Shown: positions 46,036 through 55,547 of the stretch, piece by piece
Numbering within the stretch: the stretch's first letter is position 1
How the letters are laid out: each line of letters opens with the position of its first letter
From: Ruminococcaceae bacterium R-25
Lineage (GTDB): Bacteria; Bacillota; Clostridia; Saccharofermentanales; Saccharofermentanaceae
Direction: 5' to 3'
Assembly: GCA_003149065.1 (NCBI GenBank)
Contig: QGFZ01000001.1
Coordinates: 124,001-188,000 of the forward strand
DNA length: 64,000 bases
Made by a program: the position numbers and the translations under genes
Notes under the pieces: generated by a model
What the model was told of the DNA's origin: nothing
The model's database searches: none
The model's input: the letters and a program-made list of their open reading frames with translations, nothing else

Positions 46036-48519
46036 TTACTTCGCAACGATGTTGGCGATCCTGCCCTTAACGTAGATGAACTTAACGATCGATCTGCCGT
46101 TTAATGCACCTGCGAGTCTCTCGTCTGCGTTAACGATTGCTTCGACTGCGGCCTGGTCAGCTTCAGCAGGGATGTTGACCTTGAACTGAACCTTACCGTT
46201 GATCTGGACTGCGATCTCGATCTCATCCTTAACGAGAGCGGATTCATCGCACTCAGGCCACTTCTGGTTGTATACGGAATAACCGTTGCCCAATACTTCG
46301 CACCAGAGTTCTTCTGTGAAGTGAGGAGCGAAGGGTGCGAGCATGAGTACGAGCTTCTCTGTTGCATAACGCTTGAACTCAGGCTTAGCTGTTACGTCCT
46401 GACTGTACTTAGTGATAGCGTTCAAGAGCTCCATCATACGTGCGATAGGAGTATTGAACTGGAACTTCTCGATATCAGCTGTAGAACTCTTGATAGCGTA
46501 GTTGATAGCGTAGTTGAGTTCCTTATCTGCAGCTGTCATGTCAGCCTTAGCGGGAACAGAAGAAGATGTTGCGCCTGCGCAGTCTGCAACGCATGTTTCA
46601 ATTCTTCTGAAGAACTTAACGATAGCCTGGAGTCCTGAATCTGCCCAAGGACCGCCCTCGATATATGCGAAGCCGAATCCTAAGTATGTTCTGAATACGT
46701 CTGAACCGTACTTGCTGATGTAGTCGTCAGGTGCAACTGTGTTGCCTCTGGACTTACTCATCTTCTGGCCGTCAGGTCCGAGGATAGTGCCCTGGTGAAC
46801 GAGGCTTGTGAAAGGTTCGTCGAAATCGAGCATACCCATGTCACGCATAGCCTTTGTGAAGAATCTTGCATAGAGCAGGTGCATGCATGCGTGCTCAGCG
46901 CCGCCGACATACTTGTCAACAGGGCAGAACTTGTTGATCTTATCCTTGGAGAACATTTCCTTGTCGTTCTTGTTATCAGGGTATCTGAACTGATACCAGG
47001 AAGAGTCTACGAAAGTATCCATTGTATCAGGGTCACGTCTTGCATCGCCGCCGCACTTGGGGCACTTGCAGTTCATGAATGATTCGCACTTTGCAAGAGG
47101 GCTCTCACCGTCGGGTGTGAACTCTACATCGTAGGGGAGAAGAACAGGAAGCTCTTCTTCGGGTACAGGTACAACGCCGCATGAAGGGCAGTGAACCATC
47201 GGGATAGGTGTTCCCCAATATCTCTGACGTGAGATGAGCCAGTCTCTGAGTCTGTAGTTGACCTTCCATTCGCCCATGCCGATCTCGGAAAGCTTTGCAA
47301 CGATTGCCTTCTGTGCATCGTGCATCTCCATTCCGTCAAACTCGCCGGAGTTTGTGAGGTAACCCTTCTTCTCGCAGTAAGGAAGATCGGAATCAACACC
47401 CTTTTCAGGCTGGATAACGCGGATGATGTCGAGGCCGTACTTGTGAGCGAAATCATAGTCTCTCTCATCGTGTGAAGGAACTGCCATGACAACGCCTGTA
47501 CCGTAACCTGCAACAACATAATCTGCTGCCCAGATCGGAACTCTTCTGCCGTTCAAAGGATGAATAGCATAAGCGCCTGTGAATACGCCCGTCTTCTCAC
47601 GCGTTGTGGACATACGGTCGATCTCGTTTACCTTTGCTGTTGCCTGGCGGTAAGCCTCAACAGCATCACGGCACTCGTCAGTAGTAAGCTTAGCGCAGAG
47701 CTCTGACTCAGGTGCGATAACTACATATGTGATACCCATGAATGTATCGACTCTGGTAGTGAATACTTCGAGCTTCATGGGAGAACCGTCTTCATTTGTA
47801 AGACGCTCGCCGTTCTTTTCGACATAGAGGGCAACCTGAGCGCCTTCTGATCTGCCGATCCAGTTCTTCTGGAGCTTCTTTGTCTTTTCAGGCCAGTCGA
47901 GCTTCGGGAGGTCATCCAAAAGTTCCTGTGCATATTCAGTGATCTTGAAGAACCACTGTGTCATGTTCTTACGTACAACTTCTGTGTGGCATCTCTCGCA
48001 AGCGCCGTCTACGACCTGCTCGTTAGCAAGAACGGTCTTGCATGAAGGACACCAGTTAACAGGTGCATTCTTACGGTAAGCAAGTCCTCTCTTGTAGAGT
48101 TCGATGAAGAACCACTGGTTCCATCTGTAGTAGTCGGGCATGCATGTCTTGACCTCATAGTCCCAGTCTACTGTAGTGCCCATTGCCTGGAGCTGCTTCT
48201 CCATCGTGTCTATGTTCTTGAGAGTGGAATCCTGAGGATGGATGCCTGTCTTGATCGCATAGTTCTCAGCAGGGAGTCCGAAAGAGTCGAATCCCATGGG
48301 GTGGAAGAGGTTATAGCCCTGCATGTGCTTAAACCTTGCCCAGGAGTCTGTTAGCGAGTAGTTGTACCAGTGACCTAAGTGAAGGTTAGCGCCGGACGGG
48401 TAGGAGAACATTTCAAGGCAGTATAGCTTCTTTCCCTCTGCATCGGGATTGAACTTGTAGAGCTCTGTTTCAGCCCATTTTGCCTGCCACTTCTTGTCTG
48501 TCTCAATTGAGTAACTCAT
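46036..48519 (-). CDS. leuS: Leucyl-tRNA synthetase
   Basis: Charges tRNA-Leu with leucine. 827 residues, class I, with HLGH (in [13 protein letters not shown]), KMSKS ([10 protein letters not shown]), a zinc-type CPSC...CERC knuckle, a second Cys cluster ([14 protein letters not shown]), and the CP1 editing domain ([11 protein letters not shown]). The RBS AAGGAG is 9 bp before the ATG. A minus-strand TATAAT (complement of 48557-48562) is the likely -10. No T-box is seen upstream. Confidence 0.98.
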   Translation of the reverse strand: MSYSIETDKKWQAKWAETELYKFNPDAEGKKLYCLEMFSYPSGANLHLGHWYNYSLTDSWARFKHMQGYNLFHPMGFDSFGLPAENYAIKTGIHPQDSTLKNIDTMEKQLQAMGTTVDWDYEVKTCMPDYYRWNQWFFIELYKRGLAYRKNAPVNWCPSCKTVLANEQVVDGACERCHTEVVRKNMTQWFFKITEYAQELLDDLPKLDWPEKTKKLQKNWIGRSEGAQVALYVEKNGERLTNEDGSPMKLEVFTTRVDTFMGITYVVIAPESELCAKLTTDECRDAVEAYRQATAKVNEIDRMSTTREKTGVFTGAYAIHPLNGRRVPIWAADYVVAGYGTGVVMAVPSHDERDYDFAHKYGLDIIRVIQPEKGVDSDLPYCEKKGYLTNSGEFDGMEMHDAQKAIVAKLSEIGMGEWKVNYRLRDWLISRQRYWGTPIPMVHCPSCGVVPVPEEELPVLLPYDVEFTPDGESPLAKCESFMNCKCPKCGGDARRDPDTMDTFVDSSWYQFRYPDNKNDKEMFSKDKINKFCPVDKYVGGAEHACMHLLYARFFTKAMRDMGMLDFDEPFTSLVHQGTILGPDGQKMSKSRGNTVAPDDYISKYGSDVFRTYLGFGFAYIEGGPWADSGLQAIVKFFRRIETCVADCAGATSSSVPAKADMTAADKELNYAINYAIKSSTADIEKFQFNTPIARMMELLNAITKYSQDVTAKPEFKRYATEKLVLMLAPFAPHFTEELWCEVLGNGYSVYNQKWPECDESALVKDEIEIAVQINGKVQFKVNIPAEADQAAVEAIVNADERLAGALNGRSIVKFIYVKGRIANIVAK

Positions 48520-48556
48520 AGATAAAGACTCCTTAATACTTATAATTGAACAACTA

Positions 48557-48562
48557 ATTATA
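48557..48562 (-). promoter_or_regulatory. -10 box of the leuS promoter
   Basis: A perfect minus-strand TATAAT 38 bp upstream of the leuS ATG; the -35 is poor. The rest of the 290-bp leuS-mreB divergent gap (48520-48812) is AT-rich, with three TGAAAT copies and no gene. Confidence 0.5.
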
Positions 48563-48718
48563 CTCCGATGTTTTTGAAATTTACATACATAGTGAAAGTT
48601 AAATGCGGTTATCCTTGTAAATCAAACGCTTTTGCGAAAATCCCGAAAATGCTCTGAAATGCCGTGAAATCGCCACAAATTGAAATCAGAATGTCACTTA
48701 AAATAGGGCATCGCATAA

Positions 48719-48747
48719 TTGATTTTTAGTATACGTGATGTAATAAT
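48719..48747 (+). promoter_or_regulatory. Candidate mreB promoter
   Basis: TTGATT (48719-48724) and a TAATAAT -10 region (48741-48747), spacing 16-17 bp. The leader to the mreB ATG would be about 60 nt. Confidence 0.4.
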
Positions 48748-48812
48748 AAATTGAATTTTTGCGGACTAACACGTCAAAATATGGCGTTTTCTGATATATA
48801 TGAGGTGAAAAA

Positions 48813-49823
48813 ATGGGTTTAGGCATGGAAATCGGTGTCGATCTTGGCACCAGCAGCGTTCTTGTTTACATCAGAGGTAAGGGTATCGTTCTTAAGGAAC
48901 CCTCTGTTGTTGCTGTAAACAGCAAGACGGGTAAGGTCTTGGCAGTTGGTGAATCCGCTTCACTCATGCTCGGCCGTACTCCCGGTATCGTTGAAGCTAT
49001 CCGTCCTCTTCGTGAAGGCGTTATTTCCGACTTCAGAGCTACAGAAGTTATGCTTAAGGCATTTATCGGCCGTGTATGCACAGGCCTTCGTGCCACATAT
49101 TTCAAGCCTACGATTGTTGTATGCGTTCCTTCGGTTATCACACCCGTTGAGCAGCAGGCAGTAGAGAATGCTTGCCGTCACGCAGGTGCTAAGGACGTAT
49201 TCCTCATCAGAGAGCCTATCGCTGCTGCAATCGGTGCAGGTATCGATATCACAAAGGCTTGCGGTTCAATGGTTGTAGACATCGGCGGCGGTACAACGGA
49301 TATCTCCGTTATCTCCCTTTGCGAACCTGTAGTTGACGCATCCTTGAAGGTTGCAGGCGACAAGTTCGACGAAGCCATCATCAAGCACGTTCGTAAGAGA
49401 CATAACATCCTCATCGGTGAGAAGACAGCAGAAAAGCTCAAGATCGAGATCGGCTGCGCTTATCCGAGAGACGAGGAGCTCACATTGGACGTTCAGGGAA
49501 GAAACATCATTACAGGTCTTCCTTCAACAGTTACAGTATCTTCTACAGAGATGCTCGAAGCATTGGAAGAGCCTATCACACAGATCTTCGAAGCAGTTCA
49601 CAACGTTCTTGAGAGAACACCTCCGGAACTCATGGCTGATATCTCACAGAGAGGTATCGTTATGACAGGCGGCGGCGCTATGCTCTACGGTCTCGACCAC
49701 ATGTTGTCCAACAGGATCGGTATCGACGTATACCTCGCTCAGGACCCTGTTTCCTGCGTTGTTATCGGTACAGGTAAAGCGCTCGACATGATGGATAAAT
49801 TTGCGGCATTAAGCGACAACTGA
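48813..49823 (+). CDS. mreB: Rod-shape-determining actin homologue MreB/Mbl
   Basis: A 336-residue bacterial actin that guides side-wall peptidoglycan synthesis on the inner face of the membrane. It has the ATP-binding phosphate-1 loop GVDLGTSSVLVY, phosphate-2 DIGGGTTDISVIS, and the adenosine motif MTGGGAMLYGLD. It is alone, without mreC or mreD, so it may be an extra MreB or Mbl paralogue. The RBS is GAGGTG. An inverted repeat overlaps its stop codon, followed by a terminator. Confidence 0.95.
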   Translation: MGLGMEIGVDLGTSSVLVYIRGKGIVLKEPSVVAVNSKTGKVLAVGESASLMLGRTPGIVEAIRPLREGVISDFRATEVMLKAFIGRVCTGLRATYFKPTIVVCVPSVITPVEQQAVENACRHAGAKDVFLIREPIAAAIGAGIDITKACGSMVVDIGGGTTDISVISLCEPVVDASLKVAGDKFDEAIIKHVRKRHNILIGEKTAEKLKIEIGCAYPRDEELTLDVQGRNIITGLPSTVTVSSTEMLEALEEPITQIFEAVHNVLERTPPELMADISQRGIVMTGGGAMLYGLDHMLSNRIGIDVYLAQDPVSCVVIGTGKALDMMDKFAALSDN

Positions 49824-49893
49824 TATTTTCATGCTCTCTTAGGTCCTCCGCGCTTCGCTTGTGCGGAATCGCTCGCATAATCGATATCAGTTG
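49817..49893. repeat. Long inverted repeat spanning the mreB stop codon
   Basis: CAACTGATAT (49817-49826) and its exact complement ATATCAGTTG (49884-49893) enclose 57 nt that contain a smaller TCCGC/GCGGA hairpin. In RNA this would be a branched stem-loop at the end of the mreB message. The remainder of the gap to rho (49894-50093) holds the terminator below and no gene. Confidence 0.5.
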
Positions 49894-49946
49894 AGCACTG
49901 TGAAGACCACTTAAGATTGACTAAAACATTATTAAATGATACTATT

Positions 49947-49985
49947 ATGCGCGTCGGGTGAAGTCCCCGGCGCGCATTCTTTATA
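49947..49985 (+). terminator. Rho-independent terminator of mreB
   Basis: ATGCGCG (49947-49953) pairs with CGCGCAT (49971-49977), and five inner pairs extend it to a 12-bp stem, followed by TCTTTATATTT. Confidence 0.85.
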
Positions 49986-50093
49986 TTTCGATATTTTTCC
50001 TTTTACGTTTGAAGTTTGATATCCCTTTTTAAGTAGTACTGCGTATAGGCATAATAGGAAATTTGCGATCATTTTATTTTTCGAAAGGCGTTT

Positions 50094-52142
50094 ATGGACG
50101 ATTTTGACAATTTGAATTCCAAGACTGATTCTGACTTGAGGCAGATAGCTGTCGCATTCGGCGATTTTACTCCCGAAGAAGCAGAATCAAAGACGAGAGA
50201 CGAACTTCTCATGGCTATCACAGGAGCCAAGGATATCGGAGATATCACAGCTGTTGATCTTTCCGAAGAACCTGTTCCCATTAAGGCCGCTGCTATTCCG
50301 GAACCTATGAAGAGCACTGAGAACCAGAAGTCGTTGGACGAGCTGATCGTTGATGTCGGAAGGACCGCAAGGTTTGAGACAAACGAACTGGCTGATGCCT
50401 TGATCAAGGCAGAAAAGAAGGAGAAAAAAGTGGCTAAGAAAGTAACTGAAGAAGCTGCAAAAGAGCCCAAGGAAGAGAAGAAGACTGAAGCTAAGGCTGA
50501 AAAGAAGCCTGCTAAGCGTACTTCCAAAAAGGCCGCAAAGGCTGAAGAAGCTCCTGCTGAAGCTATCCCTGCAGAAGTACCTGCAGAGGCAAAAGCAGCA
50601 GAAACTCCCGCCGAAGAGCCCAAAAAAGCTGAAAAGAAGACTGCAGCTAAGACTAAGAAGACCAGAACTTCCAAGAAGAAGGACGAAGCTCCTGCTGAAG
50701 AAGCAAAGGCTGAAGAGCCCACACCCGTTGAGGCTTTGGCAGCTGCCGCAGAGGCAGAGGCTGCTGTAGCTGAAACACCTGCAGCTGAAGTACCTGCAGC
50801 TGAGACACCCGCTGAAGTTAAGGCTGAAGAAAAGAAGCCTGAGCAGGCTCCGGTCCAGGGACAGGGTAAGCACGGCAGATCAAAGAGAAGAAAGATCTCT
50901 TTTGGTCCCGGCCAGGATACAAAGACAGTAGAGACTGTTGAAGAAGCTCCCGCTGAAGGCGAAGAGGAGAAACAGGAACCTGAGCTTCCCGTTGAGATCG
51001 AGATCGAAGGCGTTCTCGCAATCAACAACAACGAAGGCAACAAGAATGACTTCTGCGGATTTATTCACAGAAATAACTATCTTCCAGGCGAAGACGACGC
51101 TTATGTTCCGGGCCAGATGATAAAGAGAATGGGCCTTAGAAGAGGCGACTATATCAAGGGCTTTGCGATCCCGAAGCGCGGCAAGGACAGATATGCTCCG
51201 TTAAAGCGCGTTACAGAAGTTAACGGCATTCCCGTAATCGAGAATGAATATGACAACATCAGAAGACGTCCCAAGTTCGAGAGCCTTACAGCTATCTATC
51301 CTGATGAGAGACTTGACCTTGAGACTGAGAAGGAAGACATTTCCACAAGGATCATCGACCTTTTCTCGCCTATCGGTAAGGGCCAGAGAGGTATGATCGT
51401 TTCCCCTCCGAAGGCAGGTAAGACTATCCTGCTCCAGAAGGTCGCAAATTCAATCACAGCTAACAATCCTGACTGCGTACTTATCGTGCTCCTCATCGAC
51501 GAGCGTCCTGAGGAAGTTACGGACATGCAGAGAAATATTTCAGGCGAAGTCGTTTACTCCACATTCGATAAGCGCCCTGAAAACCACGTAAGAGTAACAG
51601 AACTCGTTCTAGAGAGAGCAATGAGACTCGTTGAGCTCGGCAAGGACGTTGTAATCCTCCTGGATTCCATGACAAGACTTGCAAGAGCTTATAACCTTAC
51701 GATCAACCCTACAGGAAGAACCTTGTCAGGCGGTCTCGATCCGGGATCACTCTACGGACCTAAGAGGTTCTTCGGTGCTGCGCGTAACATCGAGCACGGC
51801 GGTTCCCTCACGATCCTCGCAACGGCTTTGATCGAAACGGGTTCCAGAATGGACGAAGTTATTTTCGAGGAATTCAAGGGAACAGGTAACATGGAAGTCA
51901 CCTTGGACAGAAAGCTCGCCGACAGAAGAGTTTTCCCGGCTATCGCAGTCGACAAGTCCGGTACAAGAAGAGAAGACCTCCTGCTTACCCAGGAAGAACT
52001 CGATGCGGTATGGCTCATCAGAAGAAGGATCGCCGAAGCAGATACTATTACTGCCACCAATGCGGTCATCAGCTTTATGGAGAAGACCACGAGCAACAAG
52101 TCTTTCGTTCTTTCCGTAAAGAAATCTTTTGCAACCGATTGA
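50094..52142 (+). CDS. rho: Transcription termination factor Rho
   Basis: A hexameric RNA-dependent ATPase helicase ending transcription. 682 residues, against about 420 for the E. coli protein. The N-terminal Rho_N-like helix bundle ([10 protein letters not shown]) is followed by a low-complexity Ala/Glu/Lys/Pro segment (about residues 100-290) inserted before the RNA-binding cold-shock domain ([16 protein letters not shown]). The motor has Walker [22 protein letters not shown], the Q-loop region PSG-like [12 protein letters not shown], and R-loop [11 protein letters not shown]. The insert is presumably disordered. It lies 108 bp before rpmE. Confidence 0.97.
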   Translation: MDDFDNLNSKTDSDLRQIAVAFGDFTPEEAESKTRDELLMAITGAKDIGDITAVDLSEEPVPIKAAAIPEPMKSTENQKSLDELIVDVGRTARFETNELADALIKAEKKEKKVAKKVTEEAAKEPKEEKKTEAKAEKKPAKRTSKKAAKAEEAPAEAIPAEVPAEAKAAETPAEEPKKAEKKTAAKTKKTRTSKKKDEAPAEEAKAEEPTPVEALAAAAEAEAAVAETPAAEVPAAETPAEVKAEEKKPEQAPVQGQGKHGRSKRRKISFGPGQDTKTVETVEEAPAEGEEEKQEPELPVEIEIEGVLAINNNEGNKNDFCGFIHRNNYLPGEDDAYVPGQMIKRMGLRRGDYIKGFAIPKRGKDRYAPLKRVTEVNGIPVIENEYDNIRRRPKFESLTAIYPDERLDLETEKEDISTRIIDLFSPIGKGQRGMIVSPPKAGKTILLQKVANSITANNPDCVLIVLLIDERPEEVTDMQRNISGEVVYSTFDKRPENHVRVTELVLERAMRLVELGKDVVILLDSMTRLARAYNLTINPTGRTLSGGLDPGSLYGPKRFFGAARNIEHGGSLTILATALIETGSRMDEVIFEEFKGTGNMEVTLDRKLADRRVFPAIAVDKSGTRREDLLLTQEELDAVWLIRRRIAEADTITATNAVISFMEKTTSNKSFVLSVKKSFATD

Positions 52143-52182
52143 CAACCGCCGGCTATTCAAGTAATATAGCAAGGCTAACACG

Positions 52183-52218
52183 AAGAATCCGGTATGACAT
52201 ACGTGAAAATATGGTTAC
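52183..52218 (+). promoter_or_regulatory. Hairpin in the rpmE leader, candidate L31 leader
   Basis: TATGAC and GTCATA arms enclose a partly paired internal segment, ending about 35 bp before the rpmE ATG. Autoregulatory leaders of L31 are known in Firmicutes; I cannot verify a match by eye. Confidence 0.3.
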
Positions 52219-52250
52219 GCGTCATATCTTTGATTGAGAGGTGAAAGGAC

Positions 52251-52451
52251 ATGAAAGAAGGAATTCATCCTAAGACGCATCTTGTCACAGTTAAGTGCGC
52301 ATGCGGCAACACATTCGAGACTCTTTCTACAAAGAGCGATCTGAGAGTTGATATCTGCTCCAACTGCCATCCGTTCTATACAGGCAAGCAGAAGCTCGTT
52401 GATACAGGCGGACGTGTTGATAAGTTCAAGAAGAGAATGGAAAAGGCTTAA
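52251..52451 (+). CDS. rpmE: 50S ribosomal protein L31, zinc-binding form
   Basis: A 66-residue ribosomal protein with the zinc-ribbon cysteines CAC and CSNC of the C+ type L31, and the C-terminal VDKFKKR. The C+ form implies zinc-replete growth. The RBS is GAGGTGAAAGGA. It follows rho, a common pairing in Firmicutes, and ends with its own terminator. Confidence 0.97.
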   Translation: MKEGIHPKTHLVTVKCACGNTFETLSTKSDLRVDICSNCHPFYTGKQKLVDTGGRVDKFKKRMEKA

Positions 52452-52473
52452 TTCTCATTCAACAAGAGCTAAT

Positions 52474-52510
52474 AAGAGGTTGTCTCATCAGAGGCGACCT
52501 CTTTTGTTTT
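52474..52510 (+). terminator. Rho-independent terminator of rpmE
   Basis: A 13-bp stem (52474-52486 with 52491-52503, including G-U pairs), a 4-nt ATCA loop, then TTTTGTTTT. Confidence 0.9.
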
Positions 52511-52641
52511 GCGGGGATGAATAATCCAGGCTATATATCCGGTGTCACCTGGATTTTTGCCACCTAAAACGATAGAAATCCCGGCTGTTTTTCAGGCAAC
52601 GCCTGGATTTTAGCCTGGATAGCGGACCCTAGTGAAAACGG

Positions 52642-52833
52642 GCGGCAAAATGAACGGCTGTAGCCGTCCAAACCGCCGCTCATATGGCCCAAAACAGCTA
52701 AAATGACGGTAAAACGAACGGCTATAGCCGCCCAAATAGCCGTTCAAATGACCTCAAATCGCAAAAAGAGCGGCAAAATGAGCGGCTGTAGCCGTCCAAA
52801 CCGCCGCCCAAATGCGCATAATGAATTTTGAAG
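52642..52833. repeat. Three-copy tandem repeat, 64-bp period, palindromic core
   Basis: 45-bp units start at 52642, 52706 and 52770, exactly 64 bp apart. Each begins (G/A)CGG(C/T)AAAA and ends near CAATG/CAAATG, and 19-bp A-rich spacers separate them. Units 1 and 3 differ at about three positions; unit 2 is more diverged. Each contains CGGCT(G/A)TAGCCG, and an outer GCGG/CCGC arm allows a longer hairpin. The stretch before it (52530-52640) has scattered CCTGGATTTT pieces. No gene is seen between rpmE and the DUF1385 gene (52511-52966). Confidence 0.8.
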
Positions 52834-52966
52834 CCTGGTTTTACAAGAGAGGCAGCCTAAGGCATTGCCACCGCGATTTTGCCTTTAGTCTGTAACATCA
52901 CGCGCGTACATAAATGTTATAATCACAATCAGAATGTATAATTATGCCTAGATTTGGGGGAAATAT

Positions 52967-54094
52967 ATGTCAGAAAACAAAGGCAACATGGTTCCGGTCG
53001 ATCCGGACATGATAGATGAAACTTCACTTGAGCCTGCAGCTCAGAAAACAGAGAGCGCTATTGCAGAAGAAAAGGCCGCTCCTGCTCCTGCCAAGGCTTC
53101 TAAAAAGAAGGGCAATAAGTCCTGCCCTGTTCCGGTAAAGAAGACTACGATCGGCGGTCAGGCATTGATCGAAGGCGTCATGATGGTCGGCCCTAACAGA
53201 ACTGCGATGGCGGTAAGAAAGGGCGACGGCACTATCTTTGTCGAAGAGATAAAGCAGAGTGAGAAGACTTCATATTTCGAAAAGGTTCCTTTTGTAAGAG
53301 GCTGTATCAGATTCTATAAGATGCTCGTTACAGGTACCGGCGCGCTCATGAAGGCTGCCGATATTTCCGAAGAAGGCAAGCCTGAGGATAAGAAGGAAGG
53401 CGCTAAAAAGTCACGCCTTGATGAGTTTGCCGAGAGGCACTTCAATGTCATGATGACTATCTCTGCCATCATCGGAATTCTTATGTCAGTAGGTCTTTTC
53501 ATTCTTGCGCCGAGACTTTTGGTCGAGATCGCTCTTAAGTTCATTCCTGAATCATTAAGGGAGCTTACATGGTTTAATGCGCTGACAAGCGTAGTTGAAG
53601 GTCTTTTGAGACTTCTGATATTCCTTTTGTATCTGATCTTTGCGTCAAAGCTCAAGGATATCAAGAGAGTATGGCGTTACCACGGCGCAGAGCACAAGAC
53701 TATTGCATGCTATGAGGCGGGGCTCCCTCTGACAGTTGAGAACGTTTTAAAGCAGACAAGATTCCATCCCCGCTGCGGAACATCCTTTATGTTCAACGTT
53801 TTGGCTATATCCATCATTATCTATACAGTAATCGGCATCTTCACAGGCGCTCAGCCTGCCTGGGTCAATGTAGCGATCAGACTCGTTGCTATCCCGATCA
53901 TCTGCTCGATCTCCTTTGAGATCCTGAGATTTGTCGGACGCCACGACAGAAACTGGTTCTGCAGGCTTATGTCAAAGCCCGGTCTCTGGCTCCAGAAGTT
54001 CACGACAGAAGAGCCTGACGGACCGATCGTTGAGGTTGCAATCGCTTCAATGCAGGCTGTTATCCCGGAGAACAAGGAAGATGACAACTGGTAA
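52967..54094 (+). CDS. DUF1385 membrane protein (YqhQ family)
   Basis: A 375-residue protein. The first 60 residues are low-complexity (Ala/Glu/Lys/Pro); then comes the family start IGGQALIEGVMM, four to five membrane helices, and the conserved YHGAEHKTIACYEAG and RFHPRCGTSFM motifs, whose His/Glu/Cys residues look metal-binding. Family function is unknown; it often precedes prmC in Firmicutes, as here (14-bp overlap). The RBS is GGGGG, 10 bp upstream. Confidence 0.9.
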   Translation: MSENKGNMVPVDPDMIDETSLEPAAQKTESAIAEEKAAPAPAKASKKKGNKSCPVPVKKTTIGGQALIEGVMMVGPNRTAMAVRKGDGTIFVEEIKQSEKTSYFEKVPFVRGCIRFYKMLVTGTGALMKAADISEEGKPEDKKEGAKKSRLDEFAERHFNVMMTISAIIGILMSVGLFILAPRLLVEIALKFIPESLRELTWFNALTSVVEGLLRLLIFLLYLIFASKLKDIKRVWRYHGAEHKTIACYEAGLPLTVENVLKQTRFHPRCGTSFMFNVLAISIIIYTVIGIFTGAQPAWVNVAIRLVAIPIICSISFEILRFVGRHDRNWFCRLMSKPGLWLQKFTTEEPDGPIVEVAIASMQAVIPENKEDDNW

Positions 54095-54929
54095 TGAACA
54101 TCTTCTGGATCTGTTAGAGCAATCAGGTGACGATGAGGCATCGCTCGATCTTAAGATCCTAAAAGAAGAATTCAGTAATGAAGCTTTAGAAGAAGCTGTT
54201 AAGAGGCGCGCTTTAGGCGAGCCTCTTGCTTATATTCTGGGTTACCGCCATTTCTATAAGGAATGTTATAAGGTGGCGCCCGGTGTCCTGATCCCCAGAG
54301 CCGACACGGAGATTGTCGTTGAGACAGCACTCAAGTTTTTAGGGATCAATAAAATGGCTATGGGCGACGTTCTTAACGTGCCTGAATACGGCAAACAGCT
54401 TTCGGATATTAAGTTTGCCGACCTTTGCACAGGCACGGGCTGCATCGGTATTTCCATTGCCAATGAGATAGTAAGAGCCGGCGGTAAGGCATCAGGATAT
54501 CTTATTGATATCAGCGATACAGCGGCCGGAATCTCATCTGACAATGTTAAGTCACAGGCTATAAGGCCTGAAGGTATAAAAGTAATTAAGCATGATGTTC
54601 TATCATCCTGCCCTGAACTCGAAAAGCTCGACTTCATCGTATCCAATCCTCCTTATATAACCAATAAAGAAATGGACGAATTAGACAGTGTCGTGAAAGA
54701 CCACGAACCTGACTTGGCTTTGAGGGCAGGCGACACGGGTCTTGATTTTTACGGCCCTATCCTTAATATAGCCAAGGGCCTTCTTAAAGACGGCGGTGCT
54801 CTTATCGTCGAGCACGGCTGTGAGCAGGGAGATGCCGTAAGGGCTATTTTCGAGCAGGGAGGCCTCAAAAACTGCATGACGATTAAAGATTACGGTGGAA
54901 ATGACAGGGTAACCGTCGGGATCAAATAA
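54081..54929 (+). CDS. prmC: Peptide chain release factor N5-glutamine methyltransferase
   Basis: Methylates the Gln of the GGQ motif in release factors. 282 residues, with an N-terminal helical domain (EPLAYILGYRHFYKECYKV) and a SAM-binding domain with DLCTGTGCIGIS and the catalytic SNPPY. ATG 54081 overlaps the DUF1385 end by 14 bp and matches family length; the open frame extends upstream to 53931 but only inside DUF1385. Confidence 0.94.
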   Translation: MTTGNEHLLDLLEQSGDDEASLDLKILKEEFSNEALEEAVKRRALGEPLAYILGYRHFYKECYKVAPGVLIPRADTEIVVETALKFLGINKMAMGDVLNVPEYGKQLSDIKFADLCTGTGCIGISIANEIVRAGGKASGYLIDISDTAAGISSDNVKSQAIRPEGIKVIKHDVLSSCPELEKLDFIVSNPPYITNKEMDELDSVVKDHEPDLALRAGDTGLDFYGPILNIAKGLLKDGGALIVEHGCEQGDAVRAIFEQGGLKNCMTIKDYGGNDRVTVGIK

Positions 54930-54998
54930 CCTCAAACGCTTATAAATAAAGGCTTTCGCGGCCTTTCAAAAAATATTTGAAAAAATTTTCGATTTTCT

Positions 54999-55027
54999 TG
55001 TAACGAATTTGGGATTCTTACGTCTAA
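54999..55027 (+). promoter_or_regulatory. ECF-type promoter of the sigma/anti-sigma operon
   Basis: TGTAAC (54999-55004), exactly 16 bp, then CGTCTAA (55021-55027). This is the -35 AAC / -10 CGTC format used by ECF sigma factors and lies 35 bp before the sigma gene, so the operon is probably self-activated. Confidence 0.7.
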
Positions 55028-55061
55028 CAGGTGAGATCACAAAAGAAAGGTAAGTTGATAC

Positions 55062-55547
55062 GTGGATAAGAATACCGCAGAAAAGCTATATGAAGCCTTT
55101 TACATGAAGGTATTCTCATACGTAATGACTCTTGCCAAGGATCGAAACGATGCCGAGGAGATTACCCAGGAAACTTTTTTCAGGGCGATATCGACTGATA
55201 AGAGCTTCAAGGGAGACAGCGACAGCTTCACATGGCTTTGTGCTATCGCAAAGAACATCTTCATCGATCAGAAACGGCATTATGCAAGACAGGATGATGA
55301 ACTGTCCGAAGAGCTTCCGGATATGGATAAGGGACTGGAAGAAAAGCTTACGGACAGGGAAACATCCCTAAGGATCCATTTAATACTCCATCAGTTGGAG
55401 GAACCGTATAAGGAAGTTTTCCAACTGAGGATATTCGGCGAGTTGTCATTTGCTGAAATCGGTTCGATCTTCGGAAAGACCGAAACCTGGGCCCGGGTTA
55501 CGTATCACAGAGCCAGATTAAAGATCAAGGAAAGGATGGATGAATGA
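55062..55547 (+). CDS. ECF sigma factor (sigma-70 family)
   Basis: A 161-residue sigma factor with only regions 2 and 4: DAEEITQETFFRA (region 2.2-2.4) and FQLRIFGELSFAEIGSIFG plus WARVTYHRARLKIKE (region 4 helix-turn-helix). It starts with GTG (55062) after GAAAGG. It overlaps the anti-sigma gene by 4 bp, the usual arrangement. Confidence 0.94.
   Translation: MDKNTAEKLYEAFYMKVFSYVMTLAKDRNDAEEITQETFFRAISTDKSFKGDSDSFTWLCAIAKNIFIDQKRHYARQDDELSEELPDMDKGLEEKLTDRETSLRIHLILHQLEEPYKEVFQLRIFGELSFAEIGSIFGKTETWARVTYHRARLKIKERMDE

Noticed and set aside
48520-48812. T-box leader upstream of leuS
   Set aside because: No T-box consensus (TGGNACCGCG) on the minus strand, and the promoter -10 is only 38 bp before the start.
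50069-51043. 324-codon Ser/Ala-rich minus-strand ORF over the rho 5' half
   Set aside because: It mirrors the low-complexity Ala/Glu/Lys segment of rho; the reverse frame of such repeats stays open by composition alone.
52642-52833. CRISPR array
   Set aside because: The spacers are similar A-rich 19-mers, the repeat units differ from each other, and there are no cas genes nearby.
53931-54080. N-terminal extension of PrmC
   Set aside because: The open frame overlaps DUF1385 coding sequence; starting at 54081 gives the normal PrmC length.
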